Source: Pseudofulvibacter geojedonensis (GTDB lineage: Bacteria > Bacteroidota > Bacteroidia > Flavobacteriales > Flavobacteriaceae). From it: 64,000 nt of DNA. The number at the start of each line of letters is the position of its first letter. The first letter of the stretch is position 1. The stretch is taken from NCBI RefSeq assembly GCF_042675745.1, contig NZ_JBHTJM010000006.1, positions 248,001 to 312,000 of the forward strand, given 5' to 3'. Shown here one piece after another: positions 25,092 to 33,725 of the stretch. The notes under the pieces are model-generated. The model searched no databases and was not told where the DNA came from. It saw nothing but the letters and a program-made list of their open reading frames with translations. A program made the translations under genes and the position numbers.

Positions 25092-25874
25092 TTATGAAGC
25101 TAAGTCTTGTTTAAAAAATATTGATAGCTTTTTGTATAGTTTTGGATGCTTGCGTTTTAATAGTTTGGGTCTTTCAAAAAAATACTCACTTGCAACTGCA
25201 AAAAACTCTACTTTAGAAGTTGCTCCGTATGGATTGATATCTGATTTACCATCGTCTATCTTTTCTATTTTTCTATGAATTAAATCTAACCAAGGTAGTG
25301 TATAAGGCTTTTCTATTATACTAGAAGGAAGACCATCTATAGTCCCATCTGCCATGTCTATTAAATGAACAAACTCGTGTATAGCTGTATTGTTTTTATC
25401 TGTTTTATTTTCAAAACCATGCCGCAGTGCTTTTAGAGAAAGTATCATTTTATACTGCAAATAACCTGTACCAACCATTCCCAATATCCTTCTATTATTT
25501 CTATTTCCCTTATACTGAAAAATTTCATTAAACGCATCAGGAAAAACATATACGACTTTTAAATTACTATACCTCCAATTATCAAAACCAAATACCGGAA
25601 TTATAGCACTTGCTCCAATATAAATCTTATCTAAATCTGTTACTTTACAATCTACTGGTTTTATAGTTGTAGTTTTTAGAAAAAAAGCTACCCTTTTAGT
25701 AAAACTTTCTTTTTCTAATTCAGTCAAGTTCTTATAGTAAAGTACATTTTCTAGTAAAAGATTTTTTTGCTTTGTGGTTAAGTCTCCTCCAAACTTTTGA
25801 ACTATTACTTCTTTTTTATTAGTAATATAATAAATCATAAAAAACAAGAATACGATTGCCAAAAATAGTAACAT
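25092..25874 (-). CDS. Zinc-dependent peptidase, MtfA/M90 family
   Basis: A 260-residue protein with an N-terminal membrane helix (MLLFLAIVFLFFMIYYI) and an MtfA-like zinc peptidase domain. The metal motif is AIHEFVHLIDMADG (~165-178), with a downstream EFFAVASEYFFERP that supplies the third ligand. In enterobacteria MtfA is soluble and binds the Mlc repressor; the membrane anchor here points to a different role. Its ATG lies only seven bases after a strong terminator-like hairpin, so either the hairpin acts as an attenuator or translation starts lower, at Met13. Confidence 0.85.
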   Translation of the reverse strand: MLLFLAIVFLFFMIYYITNKKEVIVQKFGGDLTTKQKNLLLENVLYYKNLTELEKESFTKRVAFFLKTTTIKPVDCKVTDLDKIYIGASAIIPVFGFDNWRYSNLKVVYVFPDAFNEIFQYKGNRNNRRILGMVGTGYLQYKMILSLKALRHGFENKTDKNNTAIHEFVHLIDMADGTIDGLPSSIIEKPYTLPWLDLIHRKIEKIDDGKSDINPYGATSKVEFFAVASEYFFERPKLLKRKHPKLYKKLSIFFKQDLAS

Positions 25875-25881
25875 AAAAATA

Positions 25882-25903
25882 CCCTCAATAAATTAATTGA
25901 GGG
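25882..25903 (-). terminator. Intrinsic terminator abutting the M90 peptidase start
   Basis: Arms CCCTCAAT and ATTGAGGG surround a six-base loop. On the minus strand it is followed by GTATTTTTATG, whose U-tract runs into the ATG of the M90 gene. It probably ends transcription of the choice-of-anchor I gene. Confidence 0.75.
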
Positions 25904-25928
25904 CATAAAATACAAATTTAATTTCTTA

Positions 25929-27458
25929 CTAATAATTTAGTTCATATATACTAATAGTATTAGAAACCTCGTTAGTTATTATTAATAAATCTTTACCATT
26001 AGGACTCTCGTTTGCAGGTATTACTAACAATCCTTCTGGAGCTACATCTGAAGTTTCATAAACCCAAGACACAAACTCTGGAGATGTTGGATTTGTTATA
26101 TTAAATACCATTGCTCCCCCTGTTCTCTCTAAACCAACAAACAACAATGTTTTATCTAAAACCCGTAACGTTGTAACTGCCTCTGGTTCTGCTCCTTTAT
26201 CATCACTCCTTCCGTCTGCTTCTCCATCATCACAGTTAAATAAACCTGAATTTAATTCATAATTCTTTTTTCCAATTATATCCCCACTATCATATACAAG
26301 TGTTCCGTCTGTAGCCCAAATACTAAAAGACCTTGCTCCATAAGAATATAACTTATCATAATCGCCATCGCCATCTACATCCCCATTAGCCGTAGTTGTT
26401 TTTAACCTTCCTAGATTAGCCAATTCTTGAAGTTCTGCCGCATTAGGAAAAACTGTTGGATCTAAGGTTAAATCTTTAATTCTTTCTTCTTCTGAGTATC
26501 CATCATAATCTCTAGCATCGCCTTCGTTAGCTGATACAATATACCCAACACCATTTATTGACACATAATCTATTGCATCTGGTTGATAAAAACCATAAAC
26601 TGGCCAGTTTTTAAAGTTTCCTATAATATCATCTTTATTACTAGCATCTATCATATTATTTGGTAGATTATGGTTTTTTGTTCCCAAACCAAAAAGAGAA
26701 CTGATGCTTTTTGTTTCAAGGTTTACTACTGCCATACCGTTATTCTCTTGAAGTGATACGTAGGCATATTTAGAATCTGAAGAAACTGTTATATATTCTG
26801 GTTCTACATCTTGAGCTAGACTAGCATTAGGACCAAAAACTCGAAAATCGTTTCCAATAGTTTGACCATTAAAACTTGTAAAATTTAACTGATGAGTAAC
26901 TCCATTTTCTAGCTCAACAACTGTAACACTTCCTTCTGGATCTACTGTATAATCATCATTTGGTTCACCCTCATTGGCTGAAATAAGATATTTCCCGTCT
27001 GGACTAAATGTTACCATATCTGGTAATGCGCCTGCATTATATGTAGCAACTAATTCTTGAGTATCTGTTTTGTACAAAGCTAAGTATCCAGGATTTTGCT
27101 TATTACTATTTTCTAATGCAACAGCTAATTTTTTATCATTAACCGATACACTATTTGGATTAGATGTTAAAGCTATTGATGTTCCTTGAACTGGATTGTT
27201 AGGATTAGATATATCCCAAACAGATATTACGTTATCTACCGGATTTACTACAAATAACTTTTTTGTTATGGGATCAAAGGCAGAAATTTCTGCATATCCT
27301 TCATTTCCACTTCCGTTAGTAAAACCACCTATTCTTTCTATTGTTAAATTAGATAGGTTTAATGTTTGTGATGGTTGATTTCCTGTAGCATCGTCATCTG
27401 TTTTGCACGATACAAAACTCAATGCTGTTATTAGCAAACTTGAGATTATTCTTTTCAT
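25929..27458 (-). CDS. Choice-of-anchor I domain lipoprotein (beta-propeller)
   Basis: A 509-residue lipoprotein (signal ending LSFVSCKTDDD) with a seven-bladed-propeller type body characteristic of the choice-of-anchor I family: EISAFDPITKKLFVVNPVD near the N-terminus, FSPDGKYLISANEGEPNDDY in the middle and APEGLLVIPANESPNGKDL near the end. Such proteins are secreted or surface-bound; some carry phosphatase or esterase-like annotation, but no catalytic residues can be assigned here. The acidic Asp-rich loops suggest calcium binding. It is a single gene with its own terminator. Confidence 0.85.
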   Translation of the reverse strand: MKRIISSLLITALSFVSCKTDDDATGNQPSQTLNLSNLTIERIGGFTNGSGNEGYAEISAFDPITKKLFVVNPVDNVISVWDISNPNNPVQGTSIALTSNPNSVSVNDKKLAVALENSNKQNPGYLALYKTDTQELVATYNAGALPDMVTFSPDGKYLISANEGEPNDDYTVDPEGSVTVVELENGVTHQLNFTSFNGQTIGNDFRVFGPNASLAQDVEPEYITVSSDSKYAYVSLQENNGMAVVNLETKSISSLFGLGTKNHNLPNNMIDASNKDDIIGNFKNWPVYGFYQPDAIDYVSINGVGYIVSANEGDARDYDGYSEEERIKDLTLDPTVFPNAAELQELANLGRLKTTTANGDVDGDGDYDKLYSYGARSFSIWATDGTLVYDSGDIIGKKNYELNSGLFNCDDGEADGRSDDKGAEPEAVTTLRVLDKTLLFVGLERTGGAMVFNITNPTSPEFVSWVYETSDVAPEGLLVIPANESPNGKDLLIITNEVSNTISIYELNY

Positions 27459-27541
27459 TGTTAATTAATTTTAATGTGGGTTAAAATTGCTTAACAAGAA
27501 TTAGTAAATCGTTAACTACTAATTAAAAGAATGTTAGTTTT

Positions 27542-28426
27542 TTATTTGTTATTGTAACCAAAACGTTTCAGTTGTCTTAAATTACTGCGCCAATTTTTAT
27601 TGACTTTAACATATAATTCTAAATGAATTTGTTTTCCAAAAAACTTTTCTAAATCTTTTCTAGATTCTACACCGACTCTTTTTAAAGCCGACCCTTTATG
27701 CCCTATTATAATTCCTTTCTGAGTTTCGCGCTCTACCATGATAACAGAACGTATTCTAATAATTTCCTCATCTTCAAAAAACTCTTCAGTTTCAATCTCT
27801 ACAGCATAAGGAATCTCTTTTTTGTAATGCATTAATATTTTTTCCCTAATATTTTCATTAACAAAAAAGCGTTCTGGTTTATCTGTTAACTGGTCTTTAG
27901 GATAAAAAGCAGGTGATTCTGGTAATAATTCTAATATTCTATTAAACACTTCTTTTACATTAAAATTTTCTAATGCTGAAATAGGGTATAATTCTGCATT
28001 AGGAACTTTATCTGACCAAAATTGCATTTGTTCTTCTAACTTTTCTTGATCGGACGTATCTATCTTGTTTAATAATAATAGTACCGGAATTTTAGAATGA
28101 GATATGCGCTTAAAAAAAGCTTCATCTTTTAGGTTTTTTTCTCCTATTTCTACCATATAAAGCAAAACGTCTGCATCTTCAAAAGCAGACTTAACAAAAT
28201 CCATCATAGATTCTTGTAATTCATATGCTGGCTTAATAATACCTGGTGTGTCAGATAATACAACCTGAAAATCATCTCCATTAACAATTCCTAAAATTCT
28301 ATGTCTGGTAGTCTGCGCTTTAGAAGTAATAATAGATAACTTCTCACCTATAAAGGCATTCATTAAAGTTGATTTACCCACATTAGGATTACCAATAATA
28401 TTTACAAAACCTGCTTTATGGCTCAT
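27542..28426 (-). CDS. era: GTPase Era
   Basis: Era (294 aa from the ATG at 28426; a GTG at 28432 is the alternative) binds 16S rRNA and assists 30S maturation. It has GNPNVGKST, DTPGI and NKID G-motifs in the N-terminal domain and a KH domain with GIIIGHKGSALKRVG. The end YVKVNKNWRSNLRQLKRFG is typical. A full -7 box lies 20 bases upstream. Confidence 0.97.
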   Translation of the reverse strand: MSHKAGFVNIIGNPNVGKSTLMNAFIGEKLSIITSKAQTTRHRILGIVNGDDFQVVLSDTPGIIKPAYELQESMMDFVKSAFEDADVLLYMVEIGEKNLKDEAFFKRISHSKIPVLLLLNKIDTSDQEKLEEQMQFWSDKVPNAELYPISALENFNVKEVFNRILELLPESPAFYPKDQLTDKPERFFVNENIREKILMHYKKEIPYAVEIETEEFFEDEEIIRIRSVIMVERETQKGIIIGHKGSALKRVGVESRKDLEKFFGKQIHLELYVKVNKNWRSNLRQLKRFGYNNK

Positions 28427-28446
28427 ATTCACTGCTTTATTTAAGG

Positions 28447-28454
28447 CAAAGGTA
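28447..28454 (-). promoter_or_regulatory. Predicted -7 element of era
   Basis: TACCTTTG on the minus strand matches TAnnTTTG and lies 20 bases before the era ATG at 28426. Confidence 0.55.
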
Positions 28455-28604
28455 CTACAATATCTTACTAATAAAATTTAGGTTTCAGAAAAAAAATTAA
28501 AAAAAAATAATTTTAAAAGGTAGGGTAAATGCATTTCAACTGGTTTTATTACCGTACGTCGATAAAAAGACATGTAAAATAACAATAACTTAAACACAGT
28601 AATT

Positions 28605-28763
28605 ATGAAAAGAGCTATCGCAATTATAACAATAGGAATATTTTTAACTTCTTGTGCTGGAGGATGGAGCTGTAAAAAAAGGTATTGTAACACCACTAAT
28701 AAAAAATCTAAAACTGAAATAACAAAACTACCAACTAAAGAGGAAGTAGTTGTTCAGCCTTAA
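28605..28763 (+). CDS. Small lipoprotein with W-x-C-x-K-R-Y-C motif (copy B)
   Basis: A 52-residue protein with signal MKRAIAIITIGIFLTSC (lipobox LTSC) and mature sequence starting CAGGWSCKKRYC, then a Lys/Thr-rich tail ending VVVQP. It is a close tandem duplicate of the next gene: a 40-base block around the Cys motif is identical between the two, while the 3' halves diverge. It is also related to the gene at 23520. The reverse-strand frame over this region is longer but has no homology features. Function is unknown. Confidence 0.85.
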   Translation: MKRAIAIITIGIFLTSCAGGWSCKKRYCNTTNKKSKTEITKLPTKEEVVVQP

Positions 28764-28810
28764 AAGAAATTAATTTACCCTTAATATATTAACCACAAAC
28801 CCTAACTATT

Positions 28811-28966
28811 ATGAAAAAAGCAATCGCAATTATCGCAATCGGAACGTTTCTAACTTCTTGTGCTGGAGGATGGAGCTGTAAAAAAAGGTACTGTAAATCA
28901 ACCGATAAAAAAAATAAAACAGAAATTATTACTACTACATCTAAAGTAGTGGTAACTAAACCATAA
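28811..28966 (+). CDS. Small lipoprotein with W-x-C-x-K-R-Y-C motif (copy C)
   Basis: A 51-residue protein with signal MKKAIAIIAIGTFLTSC and mature start CAGGWSCKKRYC, tail ending VVVTKP. The spacer before it repeats the arrangement before copy B, and a strong terminator follows. The conserved three-Cys core suggests one lipidated Cys and a disulfide or metal/redox pair formed by the other two; this is inference. Confidence 0.85.
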   Translation: MKKAIAIIAIGTFLTSCAGGWSCKKRYCKSTDKKNKTEIITTTSKVVVTKP

Positions 28967-28996
28967 TAATTTAGTTAGCCCCAACACTAAACATAT

Positions 28997-29034
28997 CAGC
29001 CACTGTACCCCAAAGCAGTGGCTGTTTTTTTTTT
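28997..29034 (+). terminator. Intrinsic terminator after the tandem small lipoproteins
   Basis: Arms CAGCCACTG (28997-29005) and CAGTGGCTG (29016-29024) are followed by a run of ten or more T. It ends the small lipoprotein transcript. The remaining ~190 bases to 29224 hold no gene I can support. Confidence 0.92.
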
Positions 29035-29224
29035 ACTACTTAGTTACCTAAAATTTGCAATAACACATTCTTAGCTTATACATTTTTTAAATCAATATTT
29101 AGTTCTTCAATCTTCCATTTAACATTGTTTGAGTATTGAACAAAAATGAATTAAAAAAACATTTTTTGCACATCGTAAGGAATGTTATAATTTTAAGACT
29201 TCATTTATAATTAAAATAAACTAG

Positions 29225-30043
29225 GTGAATAAAAAAGATCAACTACTCGAAACAACTCAATATATAAAATCTAAAGGGTTTGAATCTCCTGAAATTGGAA
29301 TCGTACTAGGAACTGGATTGGGTAAATTAATCAACGAAATAGATATCATAAAGGAAATTCCTTATTCAGACATTCCACACTTTCCACAAGCAACTGTAGA
29401 ATTTCACTCGGGCAAATTAATTTACGGTACAATCGAAAATAAAAAAGTAATTGTTATGTCTGGTAGGTTTCATTTATATGAAGGCTACAATCCTTGGCAA
29501 GTTACCTATGGCATAAGAACCATGCATAGTTTAGGAATAAAAAAATTATTGATTTCTAATGCTGCTGGTGCTATAAACCTGAATTATAAAAAAGGAGACC
29601 TAATGCTTTTAGAAGATCATATTAACTTACAAGGAAGTTCTCCATTAGCTTTTGCAAATGTTGGCGAATTTGGCGATCAGTTTGCAGATATGCTTGAGCC
29701 ATATTCTAAAAATTTAAACACTCAAATGAAAGCTATAGCAAGTACCTACGACTTAGTGTTGCATGAAGGAACTTATGTAGGTGTTTTAGGCCCTCAATTA
29801 GAAACTAGAGCCGAATACAGAATGTTAGGACTAATGGGAGCTGATGCAGTTGGAATGAGTACTGTACCTGAAGTTATTGTTGCTAAACATTTAAAATTAG
29901 AAACTGTAGCCGTATCTGTGTTAACGGACGAATGTGACCCAGACAACTTACAACCAGTAAATATTGCAGAAATAATTGCTATAGCTGGTGAAGCTGAGCC
30001 TAAAATGATTTTACTATTTAAAGAATTAATAAAAACAATTTAA
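29225..30043 (+). CDS. Purine nucleoside phosphorylase (trimeric class)
   Basis: A 272-residue PNP of the mammalian-like trimeric class, starting with GTG. Motifs are GIVLGTGLGKL, the phosphate-binding GRFHLYEGY, LLISNAAGAIN and GPQLETRAEYRMLGLMGADAVGMST. It cleaves purine nucleosides to base plus sugar-1-phosphate. It lies 48 bases before arsM on the same strand. In arsenosugar-type clusters a nucleoside phosphorylase is a plausible enzyme to remove adenine from the arsenic-bound deoxyadenosine; here that role is inference and ordinary purine salvage is the safe call. Confidence 0.93.
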   Translation: MNKKDQLLETTQYIKSKGFESPEIGIVLGTGLGKLINEIDIIKEIPYSDIPHFPQATVEFHSGKLIYGTIENKKVIVMSGRFHLYEGYNPWQVTYGIRTMHSLGIKKLLISNAAGAINLNYKKGDLMLLEDHINLQGSSPLAFANVGEFGDQFADMLEPYSKNLNTQMKAIASTYDLVLHEGTYVGVLGPQLETRAEYRMLGLMGADAVGMSTVPEVIVAKHLKLETVAVSVLTDECDPDNLQPVNIAEIIAIAGEAEPKMILLFKELIKTI

Positions 30044-30091
30044 TATTACAATTAATCTAATGAGAAAGGTTGTAATACCTAATATAAGAAT

Positions 30092-31060
30092 ATGAGTTAT
30101 TTAGACACTACACACGATGTATACAAAGAAGCTGCTTTAACCCCAGATGTTGGTTTATGTTGTACTACAAATCCTATTTGGGAACTACCCGGTTTAAAAA
30201 TACCTAAAATCATGCAAGAAATGAATTATGGCTGTGGTAGTACTGTTCATGCAAGAGATTTAACCAACAATCCTAAAATGCTTTACGTAGGAGTTGGAGG
30301 AGGAATGGAATTATTACAATTTTCATATTTCAATCGTCAAAAAGGGGGTGTTGTAGGTGTGGATGTTGTTGATGAAATGCTAGAAGCTTCTAGAAAAAAC
30401 TTTAAAGTAGCAGAAGAACAAAACTCTTGGTTTAAAAGTGAATTTGTTGACCTAAAGAAAGGAGATGCACTCAATCTACCTGTAGAAGATAACTCTATAG
30501 ATGTTGCAGCACAGAATTGTCTGTTTAATATTTTTAAAACAGATGATTTAAAAAAAGCAATTGCTGAAATGTATCGTGTTTTAAAACCTCATGGAAGATT
30601 GGTTATGAGCGATCCTACCTGTGAGCAACCTATGAACGAAACTTTACGAAATGACGAAAGATTACGAGCTTTATGCTTAAGTGGTAGTTTACCTATTGCC
30701 GAGTACGTTAAAATGTTAACTGATGCTGGTTTTGGAACTATAGAAATAAGAGCTAGAAAACCATATAGAATCTTAGATCCAAAAAATTATCCTACAGACG
30801 AATTAATTTACATAGAATCTATTGAAGTTGCAGCTATTAAAGATCCTATGCCTGCAGATGGCCCATGTGTTTTTACGGGAAAAGCGGCAATTTATTATGG
30901 AGAAGAAGATTACTTTGACGATAAACAAGGACATATTTTACTTAAAAACCAGCCATTAGCTATTTGCGACAAAACGGCTGCTGCTTTAAAAGCCTTGAAT
31001 AGAGATGATATTTATTTCTCTGAATCTACCTACCATTATGACGGAGGAGGATGTTGCTAA
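30092..31060 (+). CDS. arsM: Arsenite methyltransferase ArsM, arsenosugar-biosynthesis type
   Basis: SAM-dependent methyltransferase of 322 residues. The Rossmann motif is MLYVGVGGGMELLQFSYF; Cys residues suited to As(III) binding occur in GLCCTTNP, YGCGS, AQNCLFN and the terminal GGGCC. The form with a long C-terminal region ending in Cys-Cys is the one found in arsenosugar gene clusters of cyanobacteria and Bacteroidota, where ArsM makes dimethylarsenic and the radical SAM enzyme ArsS adds the deoxyadenosyl group. No arsS, arsR or arsB lies nearby. A bidirectional terminator follows. Confidence 0.88.
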   Translation: MSYLDTTHDVYKEAALTPDVGLCCTTNPIWELPGLKIPKIMQEMNYGCGSTVHARDLTNNPKMLYVGVGGGMELLQFSYFNRQKGGVVGVDVVDEMLEASRKNFKVAEEQNSWFKSEFVDLKKGDALNLPVEDNSIDVAAQNCLFNIFKTDDLKKAIAEMYRVLKPHGRLVMSDPTCEQPMNETLRNDERLRALCLSGSLPIAEYVKMLTDAGFGTIEIRARKPYRILDPKNYPTDELIYIESIEVAAIKDPMPADGPCVFTGKAAIYYGEEDYFDDKQGHILLKNQPLAICDKTAAALKALNRDDIYFSESTYHYDGGGCC

Positions 31061-31064
31061 AAAC

Positions 31065-31096
31065 AAAAAGGAGTTTACTTGGTAAACTCCTTTTTT
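31065..31096. terminator. Bidirectional intrinsic terminator
   Basis: Arms AAAAAGGAGTTTA (31065-31077) and TAAACTCCTTTTT (31083-31095) surround a CTTGG loop, giving U-runs on both strands between arsM and the convergent transposase remnant. Confidence 0.88.
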
Positions 31097-31099
31097 ATC

Positions 31100-31663
31100 T
31101 TATATGTGTCTAGGGCATGTTTTATTAAACTCTGTAGGTGTCATACCTCGTAAGTTTTTATGCACTCTTTTTTCGTTGTAATAATACAAATAAGAAATAA
31201 TCTTGTTTTTCAATTCATCCTTATCTTCATATATAGTTCCTTTTATCAAGTCAATATGTAAACTTGCCCAGAATTCTTTAATGTTAGCATTTAATACTTC
31301 TGCATAGCTAGAACCTTGTCCCTTTTTATGTATAACCCCCTTTTCGATCAATAACATATCAAAAGGATTAATTCTATCTGTGCTTCCTTTCAGCACTTCT
31401 TCTATTGAACCATTAGAAAGAAGTTCTCTAAATTTTATATTGTAATAATCTGAAAAAACAGTAAAACATTTTAATGTTTTAAACATTAAACATAAAGCCT
31501 CTAAATCTTCTATGAGCTCTACCCATACAATTTGAGTACAAGAATCTATAATACCAAATAAATAATATGTCTTTCCTTCATTATTTATTTCTATCGGATG
31601 ATGATAAATATCTACACATCCTAACTCGCCAGCGAATTCTGTAAATCTATTATTAACAGTCAA
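31100..31663 (-). pseudogene. Transposase remnant (rve/DDE integrase core, IS481/IS3-like), catalytic residues lost
   Basis: A 187-codon frame with the integrase-core pattern: GCVDIYHHPI with the first Asp, YYLFGIIDSCTQIVWVEL, and the C-terminal YYNEKRVHKNLRGMTPTEF typical of these elements. The usual SDNGSEF reads SNGSIEE, so the second Asp is gone, and the usual NGKVERFW reads NANIKEFW, so the catalytic Glu is replaced by Lys. There is no ATG: the frame begins with TTG just after a stop, and the HTH region is missing. I see no terminal inverted repeats or target duplication. It is most likely a dead remnant; a domesticated protein is less likely but the 187-codon frame has stayed open. Confidence 0.75.
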
Positions 31664-31968
31664 TTTTTAGTAGTTTTTTGATCAAAATTTATAGTTATTT
31701 AGGACAATTAGTGTTCATCCAATTTGATTAGGATTGGATATTATTTAACACTAGTACAAATTATCAAATGTTAAGATGAAAAAACTTTAAAATTTTGTTA
31801 AACAAAACCAAACAGTTTCTTAATTAACATAATTTCTCAATATCTATGTCATCCTTCATAACTTTAAAATATAAGTCAGTTTTATTTCTACTTTGTTACA
31901 CTATTCCTATTAACAATGTTTCGTAAAATTGCCTTTAGAACTCAAATATAATATTGTATTTTTACTAC
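31664..31968. other. Intergenic region, no gene seen
   Basis: About 305 bases upstream of both the transposase remnant and the desaturase operon. In-frame stops directly above the remnant suggest decay of its 5' part. An imperfect hairpin lies at 31718-31740 (ATCCAAT and ATTGGAT arms). I cannot place a promoter for the plus-strand operon with confidence. Confidence 0.6.
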
Positions 31969-32847
31969 ATGAATGACTATTTAGATGCTGTTAAAAAAGC
32001 TTATTCTGGATATTGGAGATATCTAAAACATGAAATATTGAATCCTGATTTAGAAAACTATTTCTATGCTCTTATTGCTGTTTCTATTCTTGTTTGGATA
32101 TTAGAAATTTTATTCCCTTGGCGAAAAAACCAATCTATTTTCAGAAAAGATTTTTGGTTAGACACCTTTTATATGTTCTTTAATTTTTTCATATTTAATC
32201 TAATCGTTTTTGCTGCATTATCTTCTTCAACAGTAAAATTGTTTAACGACTTTTTATCTAAAATAGGATTGAATATTTCCAACTTTCAGTTGTTCGATAT
32301 AGATACTTTACCTAAGTGGTTGGGCTTATTATTATTCTTTCTCGTGTCAGATTTCACACAATGGAACACTCATAGGTTATTACACCGATTTGATTTTCTA
32401 TGGCAATTTCACAAAGTACACCATTCTGTCAAAGAAATGGGGTTTGCTGCTCATTTACGCTTTCATTGGATGGAAACAGTTGTTTACAAAACTTTACTTT
32501 ATATACCACTAGCAATCATTGGAGGTTTAGATGCTCAAGATGTAATTATAGTTCATTTTTTTGCATTGACTATTGGCCACTTAAACCATGCTAATTTAGG
32601 CTGGGATTATGGTATCCTTAAATATATTTTTAATAACCCAAAAATGCATATTTGGCATCACAGTAAAAAATTACCTGTAAGGTATGGTGTTAATTTCGGA
32701 CTTACTTTGAGTATTTGGGATTATCTTTTCAAAACCAACTACATTCCTAAAGATGGAATGAATATTGAACTAGGTTTTGATAAGGATGAGAATTTCCCTC
32801 AAGATTTTATTCAACAGGAAATTTACCCCATTAAATTAAAAAGATAA
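31969..32847 (+). CDS. Sterol desaturase / fatty acid hydroxylase family protein
   Basis: Membrane diiron oxygenase of 292 residues (ATG at 31969; a TTG at 31954 would add five). Membrane helices lie at ~35-55, ~65-90 and ~175-205. The histidine clusters are HRLLH, FHKVHHS and HIWHHS, as required for iron binding. Members hydroxylate or desaturate lipids or carotenoids; the substrate is unknown. Its stop overlaps the next ATG (TAATG), so it starts a three-gene coupled operon with the DUF547 lipoprotein and a TIGR04283-type glycosyltransferase. Confidence 0.9.
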   Translation: MNDYLDAVKKAYSGYWRYLKHEILNPDLENYFYALIAVSILVWILEILFPWRKNQSIFRKDFWLDTFYMFFNFFIFNLIVFAALSSSTVKLFNDFLSKIGLNISNFQLFDIDTLPKWLGLLLFFLVSDFTQWNTHRLLHRFDFLWQFHKVHHSVKEMGFAAHLRFHWMETVVYKTLLYIPLAIIGGLDAQDVIIVHFFALTIGHLNHANLGWDYGILKYIFNNPKMHIWHHSKKLPVRYGVNFGLTLSIWDYLFKTNYIPKDGMNIELGFDKDENFPQDFIQQEIYPIKLKR

Positions 32848-33725
32848 TGATGAAATTTACAACTATTCTTACAGCTACATTAATTGCTTGCTCTTCTACA
32901 AAAAAAACAGTAGAAAACAATCCAAAGTCAAATAACGAAACCATAGTTGTTATAGCCGACACTATAGAAAAAAAAGTATCTTCAATAAAAGATACTGTTG
33001 TAATTGCAGAAATAATTGAACAAAAAGAGGAGACTCTTACAGATCCTAATAAACAAATAGAGTCAATCCCCTTAAAAAAAGAAGTTGTAGATCATTCGGT
33101 TTTTAATAAGCTTTTACAAGAAAACGTTTCTGAAAACGGAAATGTAAACTATAAAGGTTTTATAAATAACAAAAGTGTTTTTAACACTTATTTAAAAACA
33201 CTTGAAACCAATTTACCAGAAGACAATTGGACTCATAATGACAAATTAGCTTATTGGATGAATGTATACAATGCCTTTACCATTAAATTGATTATAGACA
33301 ACTACCCAACCAACAGCATTAAAGACATTAAAGATGCATGGGATGCTCGATTTTTTAAACTTGGAAAGAAATGGTATAATTTAAACGAGGTAGAGCATAA
33401 AATCTTGCGTAAAATGGGAGATGCTAGAATTCATTTTGGAATTAATTGTGCTTCTTTTTCTTGTCCACCAATATTAAACAAAGCTTTTACTGCTGCTAAT
33501 GTAGACCAAGAATTAGATTTTTTAGCCAAGCGTTTTATTAACGATACTCAACGAAATAAAATTTCTTCGGATAGAATTCAGCTGTCTAAAATATTTCAAT
33601 GGTTTGGTAAAGACTTTAAAACACAAGGCTCTTTAATTGACTACCTGAATAAGTATTCTGATATTAAGATTAATTCTAACGCCAAAAAATCTTACTTAAA
33701 ATATAACTGGGATTTAAATGAATAA
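32847..33725 (+). CDS. DUF547 domain lipoprotein
   Basis: A 292-residue lipoprotein (signal MMKFTTILTATLIACSS, lipobox LIAC), a charged linker to about residue 80, and a DUF547 domain (DKLAYWMNVYNAFTIKLIID, RIHFGINCASFSCPPIL). The conserved Asn/Tyr and the CASFSCPP motif are the family signature; the fold is thought to be papain-like but the activity is not settled. The gene overlaps its neighbours on both sides (TAATG and an eight-base overlap), which shows tight coupling to the desaturase-like enzyme and the glycosyltransferase. Confidence 0.9.
   Translation: MMKFTTILTATLIACSSTKKTVENNPKSNNETIVVIADTIEKKVSSIKDTVVIAEIIEQKEETLTDPNKQIESIPLKKEVVDHSVFNKLLQENVSENGNVNYKGFINNKSVFNTYLKTLETNLPEDNWTHNDKLAYWMNVYNAFTIKLIIDNYPTNSIKDIKDAWDARFFKLGKKWYNLNEVEHKILRKMGDARIHFGINCASFSCPPILNKAFTAANVDQELDFLAKRFINDTQRNKISSDRIQLSKIFQWFGKDFKTQGSLIDYLNKYSDIKINSNAKKSYLKYNWDLNE

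Noticed and set aside
28478..28696. 72-residue minus-strand frame
   Set aside because: It lies antisense to the small lipoprotein at 28605 and has no signal or family features; the plus-strand paralogue pair explains the region.
29035..29224. Riboswitch or tRNA upstream of the PNP gene
   Set aside because: No cloverleaf, GTTC-type T-loop or conserved riboswitch pairing is visible in this AT-rich spacer.
31664..31968. IS element ends around the transposase remnant
   Set aside because: I found no terminal inverted repeats or target-site duplication, so no complete insertion sequence is called.
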